Position numbers and translations under genes: made by a program. The notes below the pieces were generated by a model. That model saw nothing but the letters and a program-made list of their open reading frames with translations. It did not search any database and was not told where the DNA came from. From Polyangiaceae bacterium (GTDB taxonomy: Bacteria > Myxococcota_A > Polyangia > Polyangiales > Polyangiaceae), in assembly GCA_025353725.1 (NCBI GenBank), contig JANXOF010000033.1, positions 1 to 64,000 of the forward strand: 64,000 nucleotides of DNA, in the 5' to 3' direction. Positions 1-7,823 of this stretch are shown here, in pieces. Positions within the stretch are counted from its first letter, which is position 1. Every line of letters begins with the position of its first letter.

Positions 1-207
1 GAGGAGACTGTCACCGTCGTAGCCGCGATCGGCGAGCAGGTTGGCTCCGCTCACGTCCTTCGTGAGCGTTTCAGCCAGGAGGTAGTCGTGCCGTTGCCCC
101 TCGGTAAGTTCGAACTGGACAGGGTTTCCGAGGGCGTCCACGCGAGCGTGAATCTTCGTGGTGAGTCCTCCGCGCGAACGTCCGATGGCTTCCGCACCAC
201 TTTTTTT
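1..207 (-). CDS. IS5-family transposase, downstream frame (orfB), partial
   Basis: Reading the minus strand in the third frame from the A7 run to the window edge gives a standard IS5 transposase core: GAEAIGRSRGGLTTKIHA, then FELTEGQRHDYLLAE, then LLADRGYDGD with the second catalytic Asp. The third catalytic residue lies outside the window. The frame is +1 (equivalently -2) relative to orfA at the A7 run, so ribosomal or polymerase slippage there would join the two. The product would cut and paste the element. Confidence 0.8.
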
Positions 208-532
208 GAGCGCCAGCACAATCCTGATGGGCTCTTACGATCGTGGCGTCGATCATGTAAGTCTCGCCATCTTGGTCGCTTGCGCACGCCTCGAAGACGC
301 GTTGCCAGACGCCACGGTGTTGCCACCGAGAGAACCGCGTGTACACCGACATCCAAGGTCCGAAGCGCTCTGGGAGGTCGCGCCAAGGCGCGCCCGTACG
401 AACAACCCAAAGCATCGCGTCGACCATCACCCGATTGCTCTTCAACGGCGGACCCATAGCCCCTCGCTTAGCGGGCAAGAGACCCGAAATTCGCCCCCAC
501 TGCTCATCACTCAGCTCATGTCGGCGCTGCAT
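71..532 (-). CDS. IS5-family transposase, upstream frame (orfA)
   Basis: This is the N-terminal half of an IS5-type transposase: the helix-turn-helix-like DUF4096 region (LSDEQWGRISGLLP, TGAPWRDLPERFGPW) followed by the first catalytic Asp in YMIDATIVRAHQ. After the residues AGAQKK the frame leaves transposase homology and only runs on by chance to base 71. The break falls on a run of seven A on the coding strand (201-207), and the homologous continuation (GAEAIGRSRGG) is in another frame. IS427-group members normally make one fused protein by frameshifting, so this could be a working element rather than a decayed one. Confidence 0.85.
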   Translation of the reverse strand: MQRRHELSDEQWGRISGLLPAKRGAMGPPLKSNRVMVDAMLWVVRTGAPWRDLPERFGPWMSVYTRFSRWQHRGVWQRVFEACASDQDGETYMIDATIVRAHQDCAGAQKKWCGSHRTFARRTHHEDSRSRGRPRKPCPVRTYRGATARLPPG

Positions 533-600
533 TCACCGCTATGAATCACACCCTGGCTCACATTAACAGCGAATATGCTGGCCGACATGGAAGACACTGC

Positions 601-1463
601 CTAGAGAAGAGCGAGCTCTATGCCCGCGGCTTCACTCTGGACAAAGAGGAAGTTTTTGCGCCCGAGAGCCACGACGCGAAGGGCATTTTCAGCAAGGTTA
701 TTGTCGAGCGGAAGCCGCGCGTCTCGCACGACGCGACCGAGGTAAAGCATGTTCGATCACGTGTCATTCGCCGCGCGGCCGAGCAGCGTTTTCGGTGCTT
801 GCGCCTGTCGAATCTGGCGCGCGAGTTGGAGAAGAGCGACGAAGAGTGGACGCGAATACGTGCGACGAAGCGCAAGATGATCGGCCGTGCCGAGAATTCC
901 TCGACGCTCGGCTTCGTGCTCGATTCCATACATGCACGCAATCAGCTCGAGAGCCTCAACCGCTTCGGGCACGTCACCGGCTTCGAAGTATTTCCGTCGC
1001 GCATGTGCGAGGCATCCAACGAAGCTTACGTTTGCCCTTTTCCTCCAACGAGCGCGTAACCGCGATAATCGCCTCCAAAGAAAGGCGCCTGTCGACCCGC
1101 CGAGCACGGCGAGAGAAAGGTCGCCACCACGCGTGAGACCGAAGGCGTAGCCCGCGAGGCTCTGACCAACAAAGCCCAGATAAACGCTTTCGACGTCCGC
1201 GTCGTCTGCTTGAAAGAGGGCTCATCCGCATGAACGAAATGAAGATGGCTATCGGCAACCTCCGCGGGTGTACGCGGAGGCCGAGCAATCTTCGGCATCT
1301 TGCCCATTTTCCCGGAGCGCTTGGCAAAGGCTTGCATCACCACTTCGAGCTTCGCTTCGACGGTGGCGAGTTGGCACTTTAGATGGTTGGCGAAATCCCG
1401 CCATTCACACCCGTGCTGCGTGTCGTTGTCGTTAGGCGGAAGCCATGAGGTAGCTTTGATCAT
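601..1463 (-). pseudogene. tnpC: IS66-family transposase TnpC remnant
   Basis: The start (MIKATSW, overlapping the tnpB stop as ATGA) leads into the IS66 N-terminal coil (NHLKCQLATVEAKLEVVMQAF). After KIARPPRTPAEVA the sequence jumps to the catalytic region FVHADEPSFKQ with KAFIWALLV, so a stretch of the core has been deleted. Another frame continues with FVGCLAHARRKYFEAGD, and a further shift near 757 leads to DARLPLDNNLAENALRVVAL, which contains the DDE glutamate, ending at a TAG at 601-603. About 290 codons remain of the roughly 500 of an intact TnpC, in at least three frames. It is a pseudogene. Confidence 0.85.
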
Positions 1464-1855
1464 GAAGCGCGCTGAAAGCCTCGCCCCTCGATGCGCCTTT
1501 TTTCGCGCTTGGGCTCCCATCGCGGCGCGCTCCGCACGACGCGTAGGTCGATGCCGTCGAGCAGCATCGCGAGCGATGCCGCGTCGAGCTCGATATGCGA
1601 CGACGTCTCAGGAGCATGCGATATGCAAAAGCCTCCGCGCTCCAATCGTTTATAAGAAACGACGGGTCCACCCGCACTGAAAAACAGGACTTTCACGCAG
1701 TCGCGCCTCCGCCCAAAGAAGACGAAAAGCGTGCCGCTGTAGGGATCGGCGTGCCAGAGCGAGCGTACGAGGGTCACGAGCCCGTCGTGCCCGCGTCGGA
1801 GATCGACTGGCGCTGTCGCAAGCACGACTTGAACGCACGGGCCGAGGCTCAGCAC
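1460..1855 (-). CDS. tnpB: IS66-family accessory protein TnpB
   Basis: The frame from the GTG at 1855 encodes about 131 residues of the IS66 Orf2 family. Recognisable signatures are TAPVDLRRGHDGLVTLV, DPYSGTLFVFFGRRRDCVKV, YKRLERGGF and SLAMLLDGIDLRVV. It overlaps the end of tnpA and the start of tnpC, as in intact IS66 elements. It is the only one of the three IS66 genes without an obvious lesion, though some conserved positions have drifted (FFSAGGP where the family has a Tyr/Trp-rich stretch). With tnpA and tnpC broken it has no partner here. Confidence 0.75.
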   Translation of the reverse strand: MLSLGPCVQVVLATAPVDLRRGHDGLVTLVRSLWHADPYSGTLFVFFGRRRDCVKVLFFSAGGPVVSYKRLERGGFCISHAPETSSHIELDAASLAMLLDGIDLRVVRSAPRWEPKREKRRIEGRGFQRAS

Positions 1856-2181
1856 GCGCGCGCCGAGGCGGATACGAGCGCGCCGAGGTGGTCTGCGGTG
1901 ATCTCGCCTCGCAAGGTATGGCGAACGGTGCCTACGTCGACGACGACCTCCAGCGCGCTGTCGCGTGACACGACGGCGTTGAGCGGCGCCGCGCGAACCT
2001 CCACCGGCAGCAGACGCGGCGCGCGGGTCGCAGTCGCGTGCGGTGTCGCGCGGAACTGCGACCGCCATCCGAGCAGCGTCCGCTTCTCCACGCCATAGCG
2101 CCTCACGATCGTGTCCGCGTCGACGCCGTCCGCACGCTCCTCGACCCGCTTCGCCTACCACTCCACCGCATGCTTTTTCAT
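1849..2181 (-). pseudogene. tnpA: IS66-family TnpA with premature stop
   Basis: From the ATG at 2181 the frame reads MKKHAVEW and then meets a TAG at 2157-2155. The same frame then continues as a typical small IS66 TnpA: AKRVEERADGVDADTIVRRY, a helix-turn-helix-like WRSQFR segment, and the C-terminal RHTLRGEITADHLGALVSA. The stop at codon 9 would abolish translation unless a downstream codon is used. Confidence 0.75.
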
Positions 2182-2282
2182 CGGCTCACTCCAGCATTGC
2201 GCGACGAATCGCGCACGGCGCCGACTTTCGTACGGTTACGTGGCTATGGCTGTCGCGCCGAACATCCTCGCCGTCGCGCACG

Positions 2283-2492
2283 GGAAACGACTTCCCGGCG
2301 GTGAGCTTTACGCGCCGCTTTCCCGCGTGGACTGGGCCAGGCTTTTGCGCCGCACCTTCGTGCGTGGAAGTAAAACGCTGTCTCTCATGCGGAGGGCGGA
2401 TGACGGTCCGCGCCGTCGTGATGGCCCCGGCGTCCATCGCTCGACTGCTCAGCGAGCAGCGTCGCCCGCGCGATTCGCCCGTCGCGGCCTGA
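2283..2492 (+). pseudogene. IS91-family transposase C-terminal remnant
   Basis: The plus strand carries APLSRVDWARLLRRTF in one frame and then CLSCGGRMTVRAVVMAP followed by ASIARLL in another, ending at a TGA at 2490-2492. Together these match the C-terminal tail of IS91-type Y2 transposases (a WA-LLRR-F motif, then a CxxCGGRM zinc-ribbon-like motif, then a helix of the form -I-RIL-). The two halves are in different frames, so a frameshift lies around 2358-2366. No catalytic tyrosine region is present upstream. It is a dead 3' fragment on the strand opposite to the neighbouring IS66 relic. Confidence 0.6.
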
Positions 2493-2704
2493 GCCACGCG
2501 CGACACGTCGCGCCTTGGCCGCGTTTCGCCAAACCCTCGACCTGACACCGCCCTACGTCCACTGAAGGCGGAATTTTGGACCGCAACGCGTCCCGTGCAC
2601 CCTCGGTGCCACTCCCTTGCGAGCCACGGGCCGCTACCGTGGCTTACTCTCCACGCCCCGCCATCGCGAAAGCCACGATTCTCCCGTAGCCGAGCACCCT
2701 ACCG

Positions 2705-3508
2705 GTGGTTCACTTGACCACCCCAGATGGATTCTGCGGTCTCGTTGGCGAGGGCGACACACACAAGAGCGGCGCTCCGCAAAGCATCTCACCACCGCGC
2801 ACAGCCTGGCACCGACTTTGCTCCACGGGAAAGCAACACCCGAGCGGTCGCGTGGCATCCGTGCCGTGCCATGCATCGGTTGCGACCACCTCTGCAACAC
2901 TCAGCCTCACACAAAAGGGAAGTACGAAGAATCACCGCGGATTTACGTTTCGTTTATCATTCGTTGCCGTCACTTGCGTCGCGCTCGCGTCGGTTGCACT
3001 GACGGGCTGCAACGACGTTGTCGATCCATCAAGCGAATCGAGTGAAAGTGGGCAGACGGCCCCTATCGGCGTGCGACTAACCGAAGCCCGAAAGAGCTTC
3101 TACTCCCAATCCAGTCGCATCCCATCGAAAGCCATGATGCTCGCCAACAAGACGCGCGCCATCACCTGCACCGAGCGGTACGAGACGATCTTCAAAGCGA
3201 CACCTTTTGTCGAAGCGGAAAACATCCCTTTCCAAATCGGTTTTGGTGGCCCCTCGTACGAACACATTAATTACTCTGATACCACGTATTTCTGTAACGA
3301 AGCCCCAGATAAGAAGGCTTGGAAGTGTTCCACTGACGCCACGGCTACGGAATACTTTTATATGAAAGCTGTCGGCGGTGAAGGCAACACGTTTGACAAG
3401 CTAATCCTTGAAAAATTCGATCGAGGCACCTATGGATTTGCGCACGTAACGGATTTCAACTCTAATATTGATGCACAGCCGGTCAACGAATACATTACAT
3501 GTCAGTAG
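2705..3508 (+). CDS. Putative lipoprotein, start unresolved
   Basis: The reliable part starts near 2935 with a basic N-region, a hydrophobic stretch (LSFVAVTCVALASVALTGC) and a lipobox Cys at 3008, followed by about 165 residues of unknown function including several Cys and many aromatic residues. The 77 codons before the signal peptide do not look like a secreted protein. No ATG, GTG or TTG lies at the proper place, although a ribosome-binding-like AAGGGAAG is at about 2919; GTG codons exist at 2852 and 2861. The true start may be lost or frameshifted. The base composition is more AT-rich than in the housekeeping genes, consistent with acquisition. I do not recognise the family. Confidence 0.55.
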   Translation: MVHLTTPDGFCGLVGEGDTHKSGAPQSISPPRTAWHRLCSTGKQHPSGRVASVPCHASVATTSATLSLTQKGSTKNHRGFTFRLSFVAVTCVALASVALTGCNDVVDPSSESSESGQTAPIGVRLTEARKSFYSQSSRIPSKAMMLANKTRAITCTERYETIFKATPFVEAENIPFQIGFGGPSYEHINYSDTTYFCNEAPDKKAWKCSTDATATEYFYMKAVGGEGNTFDKLILEKFDRGTYGFAHVTDFNSNIDAQPVNEYITCQ

Positions 3509-3544
3509 GGATGGTGCGGTCTTCTAACACTACTGCCGGACGTA

Positions 3545-3790
3545 TCAGGTGACCAGCACGTCCCGTGCGGCGAGCGTCGCATAAGGCGATGTCGAATGCC
3601 AAAACAACCTTGGTTGAGGAGCGACATCGTACGATGTTTTCACCGTGTTCGATTTGAGCATCCGGTCCATACCGCAAGCCTCGCCGGCGGCGCCGAGCAT
3701 CGTGAGCCGCGCCTGTGCAATGGCTGCGATGAAGAGCAGGCGGTCCTGCTGGTTGGGATTGCCGATGTGAGCTGAGGGGATGCCTCAGGT
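3545..3790 (-). pseudogene. Possible DDE-transposase C-terminal fragment
   Basis: A minus-strand frame ending at a TGA (3547-3545) reads HIGNPNQQDRLLFIAAIAQ followed by ARLTMLGAAGEACGMDRMLK. The pattern NPxxxDRLLFIAAIAQA-LTLLGAAGE--GMDRMLK-NT resembles, from memory, the tail of IS4-like transposases. Upstream coding sequence is missing. It accounts for part of the otherwise empty interval between the lipoprotein at 2.7-3.5 kb and the molybdopterin genes. The assignment is tentative. Confidence 0.35.
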
Positions 3791-3957
3791 TCGAGACACG
3801 AGAGTTCCCAGCCCGCTCCAGTGCGACGGTTTATTTACCTCTGGGAGCGGACTGCACCGACAACTCCGGGCGCGACCGATGGAAGCGTCTCATTCACCGG
3901 ACCTTGAGGATGAATTTTCCCCGATTGAGTGAATCTGATGCGATCTCGTTGAAAGCG

Positions 3958-4206
3958 TTACCCGCCAGCGACGGGGGGGATGAGCGCGAACGTGTCGCCA
4001 GGCGCGATGGGCTCCCCCCTTAACGCAAACTCTTCGTTACGTGCAAAACGCACGTAGTGCAGACAATCGACAAGGGCGGGGTGAATTACGCCGAGGTAAG
4101 CCGCAAAATCCCCAACCGTCTTTACTGCGGGCGGTGGGTCGACCTCTTCCACGTCAATGCCAAGTAGCTCGCGGATAGCGGCAAAATACAGAACCGTGAC
4201 GCTCAC
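3958..4206 (-). CDS. moaD: Molybdopterin synthase small subunit MoaD
   Basis: This 82-residue ubiquitin-fold protein ends in the Gly-Gly tail (PPVAGG) that is adenylated and thiocarboxylated so that it can donate sulfur to precursor Z, together with MoaE, to make molybdopterin. The N-terminal YFAAIRELLG and the C-terminal PGDTFALIPPVAGG are typical of the family. Its start overlaps the stop of moaB by 4 bp, indicating translational coupling. No moaE or moeB is visible in the window, so its partners must be encoded elsewhere. Confidence 0.9.
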   Translation of the reverse strand: MSVTVLYFAAIRELLGIDVEEVDPPPAVKTVGDFAAYLGVIHPALVDCLHYVRFARNEEFALRGEPIAPGDTFALIPPVAGG

Positions 4207-4691
4207 GGCTGGACCTTGTGGGCGGTCCGACCGTGAAGCAAGTCGACCGCGTGAACGAGGAGCGGCGCGATGAGCTCCCGGGCCGCGAGCCGTACGGCTC
4301 TTTCACTCCCTGGCACGGAGAACACGAGGCGGGTTCCGATCGTCCCCGCGGTCGCGCGAGAAAGAATCGCGCGCGGTCCTATCTCCTTCCACGAGAGACG
4401 TCGAAACGTTTCGCCGAAGCCGTCGATACGTTTATCGAACAACGCCTCGAGCGCCTCGAACGTCTGGTCGCGAGGCGCAATGCCCGTCCCGCCTGAAAAC
4501 ACGACAGCATCCGCTTCGTCGTTCGCCATGACGTCGCGAATAAGCTCGGTGATCCGGTCGGGCTCGTCGCGGACGATGACATGGCGCATACGCTGAAACG
4601 CGTGGAGCTCTTCAATCAACGCGCGACCGGAGACATCGTCGGCGTGAGTTCGGGTGTCGCTGACCGTTACGGTGATGACGCGCGGTGGCAT
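4203..4691 (-). CDS. moaB: Molybdenum cofactor biosynthesis protein MoaB
   Basis: A 162-residue MoaB/MogA-fold protein that binds molybdopterin and is linked to its adenylylation before molybdate insertion. Diagnostic features are VTVSDTRTHADDVSG at the N-terminus and the pterin-binding loop SGGTGIAPRDQT at about residues 85-97, followed by ALEALFDKRIDGFGE. It is the first gene of a two-gene minus-strand unit with moaD and diverges from moaA across about 65 bp that should hold both promoters. Confidence 0.9.
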   Translation of the reverse strand: MPPRVITVTVSDTRTHADDVSGRALIEELHAFQRMRHVIVRDEPDRITELIRDVMANDEADAVVFSGGTGIAPRDQTFEALEALFDKRIDGFGETFRRLSWKEIGPRAILSRATAGTIGTRLVFSVPGSERAVRLAARELIAPLLVHAVDLLHGRTAHKVQP

Positions 4692-4755
4692 ATCTGCGCA
4701 GCTTACGCGCCCTTTGAGCCTTGCCTCGTTCGATTTGCGCTAGAACCTTAGGCAG

Positions 4756-5793
4756 ATGCGCTCGCTACCCGTCCTCTCGTCGCGAGCGCCTTTGCAATGC
4801 CACGGCAACGACGCCACTGCTGCGATGAAACCCGGACAGATGCCGCCGCGATCTGTGCGCCTGTCCCTCACCGACCGGTGCGATCTCGCATGCGTTTATT
4901 GTCGCCCTCACAGGCAGGACGGCTACGTCGAGGAACGCCTCGACCTTGCCGCGTGGAAGACGATGGTTCACGGACTCGTCGCTGCCGGCGTTCGGCGTGT
5001 GCGCCTGACAGGCGGTGAACCTCTCCTCCACCGCGACGTCGTCGAAGTTGTTCGGTTTCTTCACACGCTCGACCTCGACGACCTCGCCATCACCACGAAC
5101 GCGACGCGCTTGGAAAAGCTCGCGCAACCCCTGCGCGATGCCGGGCTTCGCCGCCTCAATGTCTCTCTCGACACGCTCGATCCGGTGCGTTTCGAGCGCA
5201 TGACCCGCGGGGGCGATCTCCGCGGGGTGCTCCGCGGAATCGAGGGGGCGGTAGGCCTGGGCTTCGACGAGATTAAGCTCAACGCGGTTGTCGTCCGCGG
5301 CGAAAATGACACCGAGCTCGAGTCGCTCGTGCGCTGGTCGTGGGGTCGCGGCATCGTCCCTCGCCTGCTTGAGGTGATGGCGATAGGCGAAGGGGCAAAC
5401 CTCAAAGACCGCGTCGTCAGCGGGAGCGAGATGCGCGCGCGGCTCGACCACGTCCTCGAGTCTCAAGAGGCTGTTCGTGAGGCCGATCGTGGGCCCGCGC
5501 GTTACGTTGCGGCGCGCCACGATGGGACGAAAAAGGTCGGTTTCATCACCGGAACGTCCGATACGTACTGCAAAGGCTGCGATCGCCTCCGCGTAGCCTC
5601 GGACGGCGTGCTCCGGCCATGCCTCGCGACCAACGATGGTCTCGAAGCCTCCGAGTTCGCGCGCGCGGGCGACGCCGAGGGCGTAAAGCAGGCCATCGCT
5701 CTCGCCTGGACGATGAAGCCGGACGGCGACTCCTTCAAAGGATGTACGGAACCCTCGGCCGCCGACGTGAGCATGCGCGGTATCGGCGGCTAG
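4756..5793 (+). CDS. moaA: GTP 3',8-cyclase MoaA (radical SAM)
   Basis: The enzyme converts GTP to 3',8-cyclo-7,8-dihydro-GTP, the first step of molybdenum cofactor synthesis. The radical-SAM cluster motif is seen as CDLACVYC (CX3CX2C) near residue 45, and the C-terminal substrate-side cluster as CKGCDRL with a third Cys in VLRPC. It ends with RGIGG, the conserved C-terminal Gly-Gly motif. At 345 residues it has normal length. An ATG at 4825 gives a shorter N-terminus (MKPGQMPPRS) and is an equally plausible start. It is divergent from moaB-moaD. Confidence 0.92.
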   Translation: MRSLPVLSSRAPLQCHGNDATAAMKPGQMPPRSVRLSLTDRCDLACVYCRPHRQDGYVEERLDLAAWKTMVHGLVAAGVRRVRLTGGEPLLHRDVVEVVRFLHTLDLDDLAITTNATRLEKLAQPLRDAGLRRLNVSLDTLDPVRFERMTRGGDLRGVLRGIEGAVGLGFDEIKLNAVVVRGENDTELESLVRWSWGRGIVPRLLEVMAIGEGANLKDRVVSGSEMRARLDHVLESQEAVREADRGPARYVAARHDGTKKVGFITGTSDTYCKGCDRLRVASDGVLRPCLATNDGLEASEFARAGDAEGVKQAIALAWTMKPDGDSFKGCTEPSAADVSMRGIGG

Positions 5794-5831
5794 TTTCGAC
5801 GGGTACCGAGCGCGCCTCGCCCGACTGACCG

Positions 5832-6326
5832 CTATTCGGAACGAAAACTGTCGGTCGCGTTCGGGTTGCTCGGGAACGGCTTCAGATTCAAGTACCGACG
5901 CGGCGCCGGGAGCCCGGAGCCTTCGCCTCCGACGTCCGGACCGTGACCTGGCGCCGTAACCCCAGTTTCAAAGCTCAAAACACGCGAAAGGCCGTTGTAG
6001 CTGAAGGAAATCGAGTTCCCCGAGACTTGATAGGTGCCTGTAACGGGTGTCGTCCGGTCGGCGGGCTGCGGGTATGGCCTACGGGTAATGGCTGACGACG
6101 CCGAGAACGAACCGTTCGTCTTTAGAACCAGAGGGCCTTCGAAGAAGAAGGGGTTGAAGTCGTCTCTGCTGGAAAGCCACGTGCCTGCTACAGCTGTTTG
6201 CGTCAGCTCAGTGGCCGATTTGCCTTCTTGAGACTCCGTGGTTTCCTCTGTACCGCAATGGATGAGTCCAACGATACAGAGAGCTGCAGCAGCAAAGCGG
6301 GATATACTCGAACATTTATTAATCAT
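5832..6326 (-). CDS. Putative lipoprotein, lipocalin-like size
   Basis: A 164-residue protein with a lipoprotein signal peptide (AAALCIVGLIHC, lipobox Cys at about residue 24) and a mature part rich in Ser, Thr and Tyr. The segments VAGTWLSSRD, LVLKTNGSFSA and VTGTYQVSGNSISFSY have the G-W/G-Y spacing of small antiparallel-beta 'lipocalin-like' lipoproteins, but the family was not identified with certainty. It stands alone between moaA (convergent, 38 bp away) and a gene-poor stretch. Its AT-richer codon use resembles that of the lipoprotein at 2.7-3.5 kb. Confidence 0.7.
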   Translation of the reverse strand: MINKCSSISRFAAAALCIVGLIHCGTEETTESQEGKSATELTQTAVAGTWLSSRDDFNPFFFEGPLVLKTNGSFSASSAITRRPYPQPADRTTPVTGTYQVSGNSISFSYNGLSRVLSFETGVTAPGHGPDVGGEGSGLPAPRRYLNLKPFPSNPNATDSFRSE

Positions 6327-6941
6327 CTTTGTCGCAATTCTTTGTTAGCCCTCTTGCAGAGCGCAGAGGCGGGGATTGGCAAACGCGAACCCTTGCAGTC
6401 AATCACTGAGGTGTCCGCCGTCGTGGGAGAGTCACTGCCACGCCCTCCGGACGTGACAATGCGCGTTCTCGGCACGCTCCTTTTCCAAAATGGAAAGCGA
6501 AGAGCACAGCTTCCCGGTGTCCGGCAAGCCTCAGCCACAAGGCACTCGCGTAGCGCGACGCCGTACGCGTAGCGCTCGCAGGGGCCTGAACCTTGCGGAC
6601 GTCCCAGAGGTACGTGGCGTCACCTCGCGATGGTTTGAGAGGGCGATGTCTCGCGCGCGAACAGAATCGCGTCATCCTGCGCGGTAACGACGATAGGTCT
6701 GCGATCCTCCCGCGCCCATTCCAAGGTCCGCCAGCTTCGCCGACTGGCGAGCGGCCCCCGCCAGCCTCGCCGAGGACCGCACCGCAGCCCGTCGAGAGCG
6801 CGGCGCCGCGTCCACCTACAAGAAGTATATAGGCACGTCGTCACTCTCGCGATACGTCACGAAAGTGCGGAGCGCGGAGTGGCGCGACACGCGGTGGTCG
6901 ATCCGTACCGGGGCTTTCGCCGCCCTAACGCTTCGGCGCGC
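6327..6941. other. Gene-poor interval
   Basis: No reading frame in these 615 bases shows a recognisable domain or ribosome-binding site. A near-identical 16-bp direct repeat occurs at 6728-6743 and 6758-6773 (CCGCCAGCYTCGCCGA). The interval lies between a lipoprotein gene and a toxin pseudogene and probably consists of decayed sequence. Confidence 0.5.
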
Positions 6942-7328
6942 TCACCACATCCGGACGACTCCGTAACGGTCAAACAATGCCTCGTTCGAGACGAGTTTCA
7001 TCTGCCCCACCATCGATTGCGCGATAAGCGTTCGGTCGAATGGGCCCCGATGGTGGTCTGGAAGAGCGCCAGCGCGCGTCCCGTGTTCCATCGAAATATC
7101 CAACGGTTCGACCCCTTAGCCGCGAACGACTTCGGTGAGATGGAGAGCTACATCCTTCGCGTGGTCCAGCCGGCCGAGTCGAAACTTTATCAAAATTTCC
7201 CAAGCTGATGCTGAGCTCACAAACATAACGTTAGCCGCGTCCGCGAGGTGTGTCCGCGCACGGGTCGACAGCTTTTTATCGCCATCCAACCACCAGAGCC
7301 GTGCATGTGAATCGAGCAGTAGCTTTAT
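6942..7328 (-). pseudogene. VapC-type PIN-domain toxin, decayed
   Basis: Reading the minus strand from 7328 gives a whole PIN-domain toxin: KLLLDSHARLWWLDGDKK (first acidic residue), SSASAWEILIKFRLGRLD (conserved Glu), PLDISMEHG, and PFDRTLIAQSM followed by LFDRYGV (last acidic residues), ending at a TGA at 6944-6942. Two lesions are visible: the expected start codon is ATA (7328-7326), and an in-frame TAA interrupts the gene at 7118-7116. Intact family members cleave RNA and are about 130 residues long, matching the 129 codons here. It follows an intact antitoxin gene by 11 bp, the normal order for such pairs. Confidence 0.8.
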
Positions 7329-7339
7329 TCGCTAGCGAC

Positions 7340-7579
7340 CTAGCCCCAAGGGCCAAGCTCCCCCTTCGAGAGTGGCTCAAAGAACTCAGGCCCTACTTGA
7401 GTCCGCCCTTTCATCGCTCCAAACTTGCGTTCGGGTACCCTCGTCTCAAGGGGAACGAGCTTGGCCACGAGCACTTTGCCGCGCGCAATGAGGACCTCTT
7501 CACCAGCCTCGACTCTCTCAGTGAGCTTAGAAAAGTGCGTTTTTTCGGCATGCATCGTAACGGCTTGCTTGTCTGCCAT
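7340..7579 (-). CDS. Phd/YefM-family antitoxin (orphan)
   Basis: The 79-residue protein has the Phd/YefM fold signature near its N-terminus (VTMHAEKTHFSKLTERVEAG, then EEVLIARGKVLVAKLVPL), followed by the disordered toxin-binding tail that includes RTQVGPEFFEPL. It would dimerise, bind its own promoter and neutralise a PIN-domain toxin. The toxin gene immediately downstream is broken, leaving an orphan antitoxin that could still repress transcription or neutralise related toxins elsewhere. Confidence 0.85.
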   Translation of the reverse strand: MADKQAVTMHAEKTHFSKLTERVEAGEEVLIARGKVLVAKLVPLETRVPERKFGAMKGRTQVGPEFFEPLSKGELGPWG

Positions 7580-7823
7580 ACGAGACAGACTAACCCAACT
7601 TAGTCCGGTCTCAAGCCGCTGCGCCTCTGGCTATTGCGAGCCAGGCGCCGCGCCGGCCTCGACTCGTTGAAGGTCGGCCGACGCCCAGGTCACCTCGGCG
7701 TGCGTCGACATCCGTTCACGATGCGCCCTACCCACGAACGCTCGAACGACCAAGAACGTTTGCCATCCCTCTAAACGTTCCGATACGAAGCAAAGGGATC
7801 CGCGTTTCGAACAACGAAGCGCG

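Larger units (their letters stand above)
1..532 (-). mobile_element. IS5-family insertion sequence, partial (runs off left edge)
   Basis: The minus strand carries the 5' part of an IS5-type (IS427-like) DDE transposase split over two frames, so the window starts inside an insertion sequence. The first ORF begins at 532 and the second frame is still open at base 1. The element's end must lie just beyond 532; the minus-strand stretch at about 540-560 starts with GAGCC and could be part of the terminal repeat, but the opposite end is outside the window so it cannot be confirmed. Confidence 0.85.
601..2181 (-). mobile_element. Degenerate IS66-family insertion sequence
   Basis: Three consecutive minus-strand reading frames correspond in order to IS66 tnpA (2181-1849), tnpB (1855-1460) and tnpC (1463-601), with the short tnpA/tnpB and tnpB/tnpC overlaps typical of this family. 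tnpA has an in-frame stop and tnpC has a large internal deletion and frameshifts, so the element cannot transpose by itself. Terminal repeats were not identified. Confidence 0.85.

Noticed and set aside
4807-5018. Short plus-strand frame within moaA
   Set aside because: It is an alternative frame of moaA, which has intact cluster motifs in its own frame.
6403-6675. 90-codon minus-strand frame in the gene-poor interval
   Set aside because: There is no ribosome-binding site, domain or conserved-looking motif; the frame is open mainly because stops are rare at this GC content.
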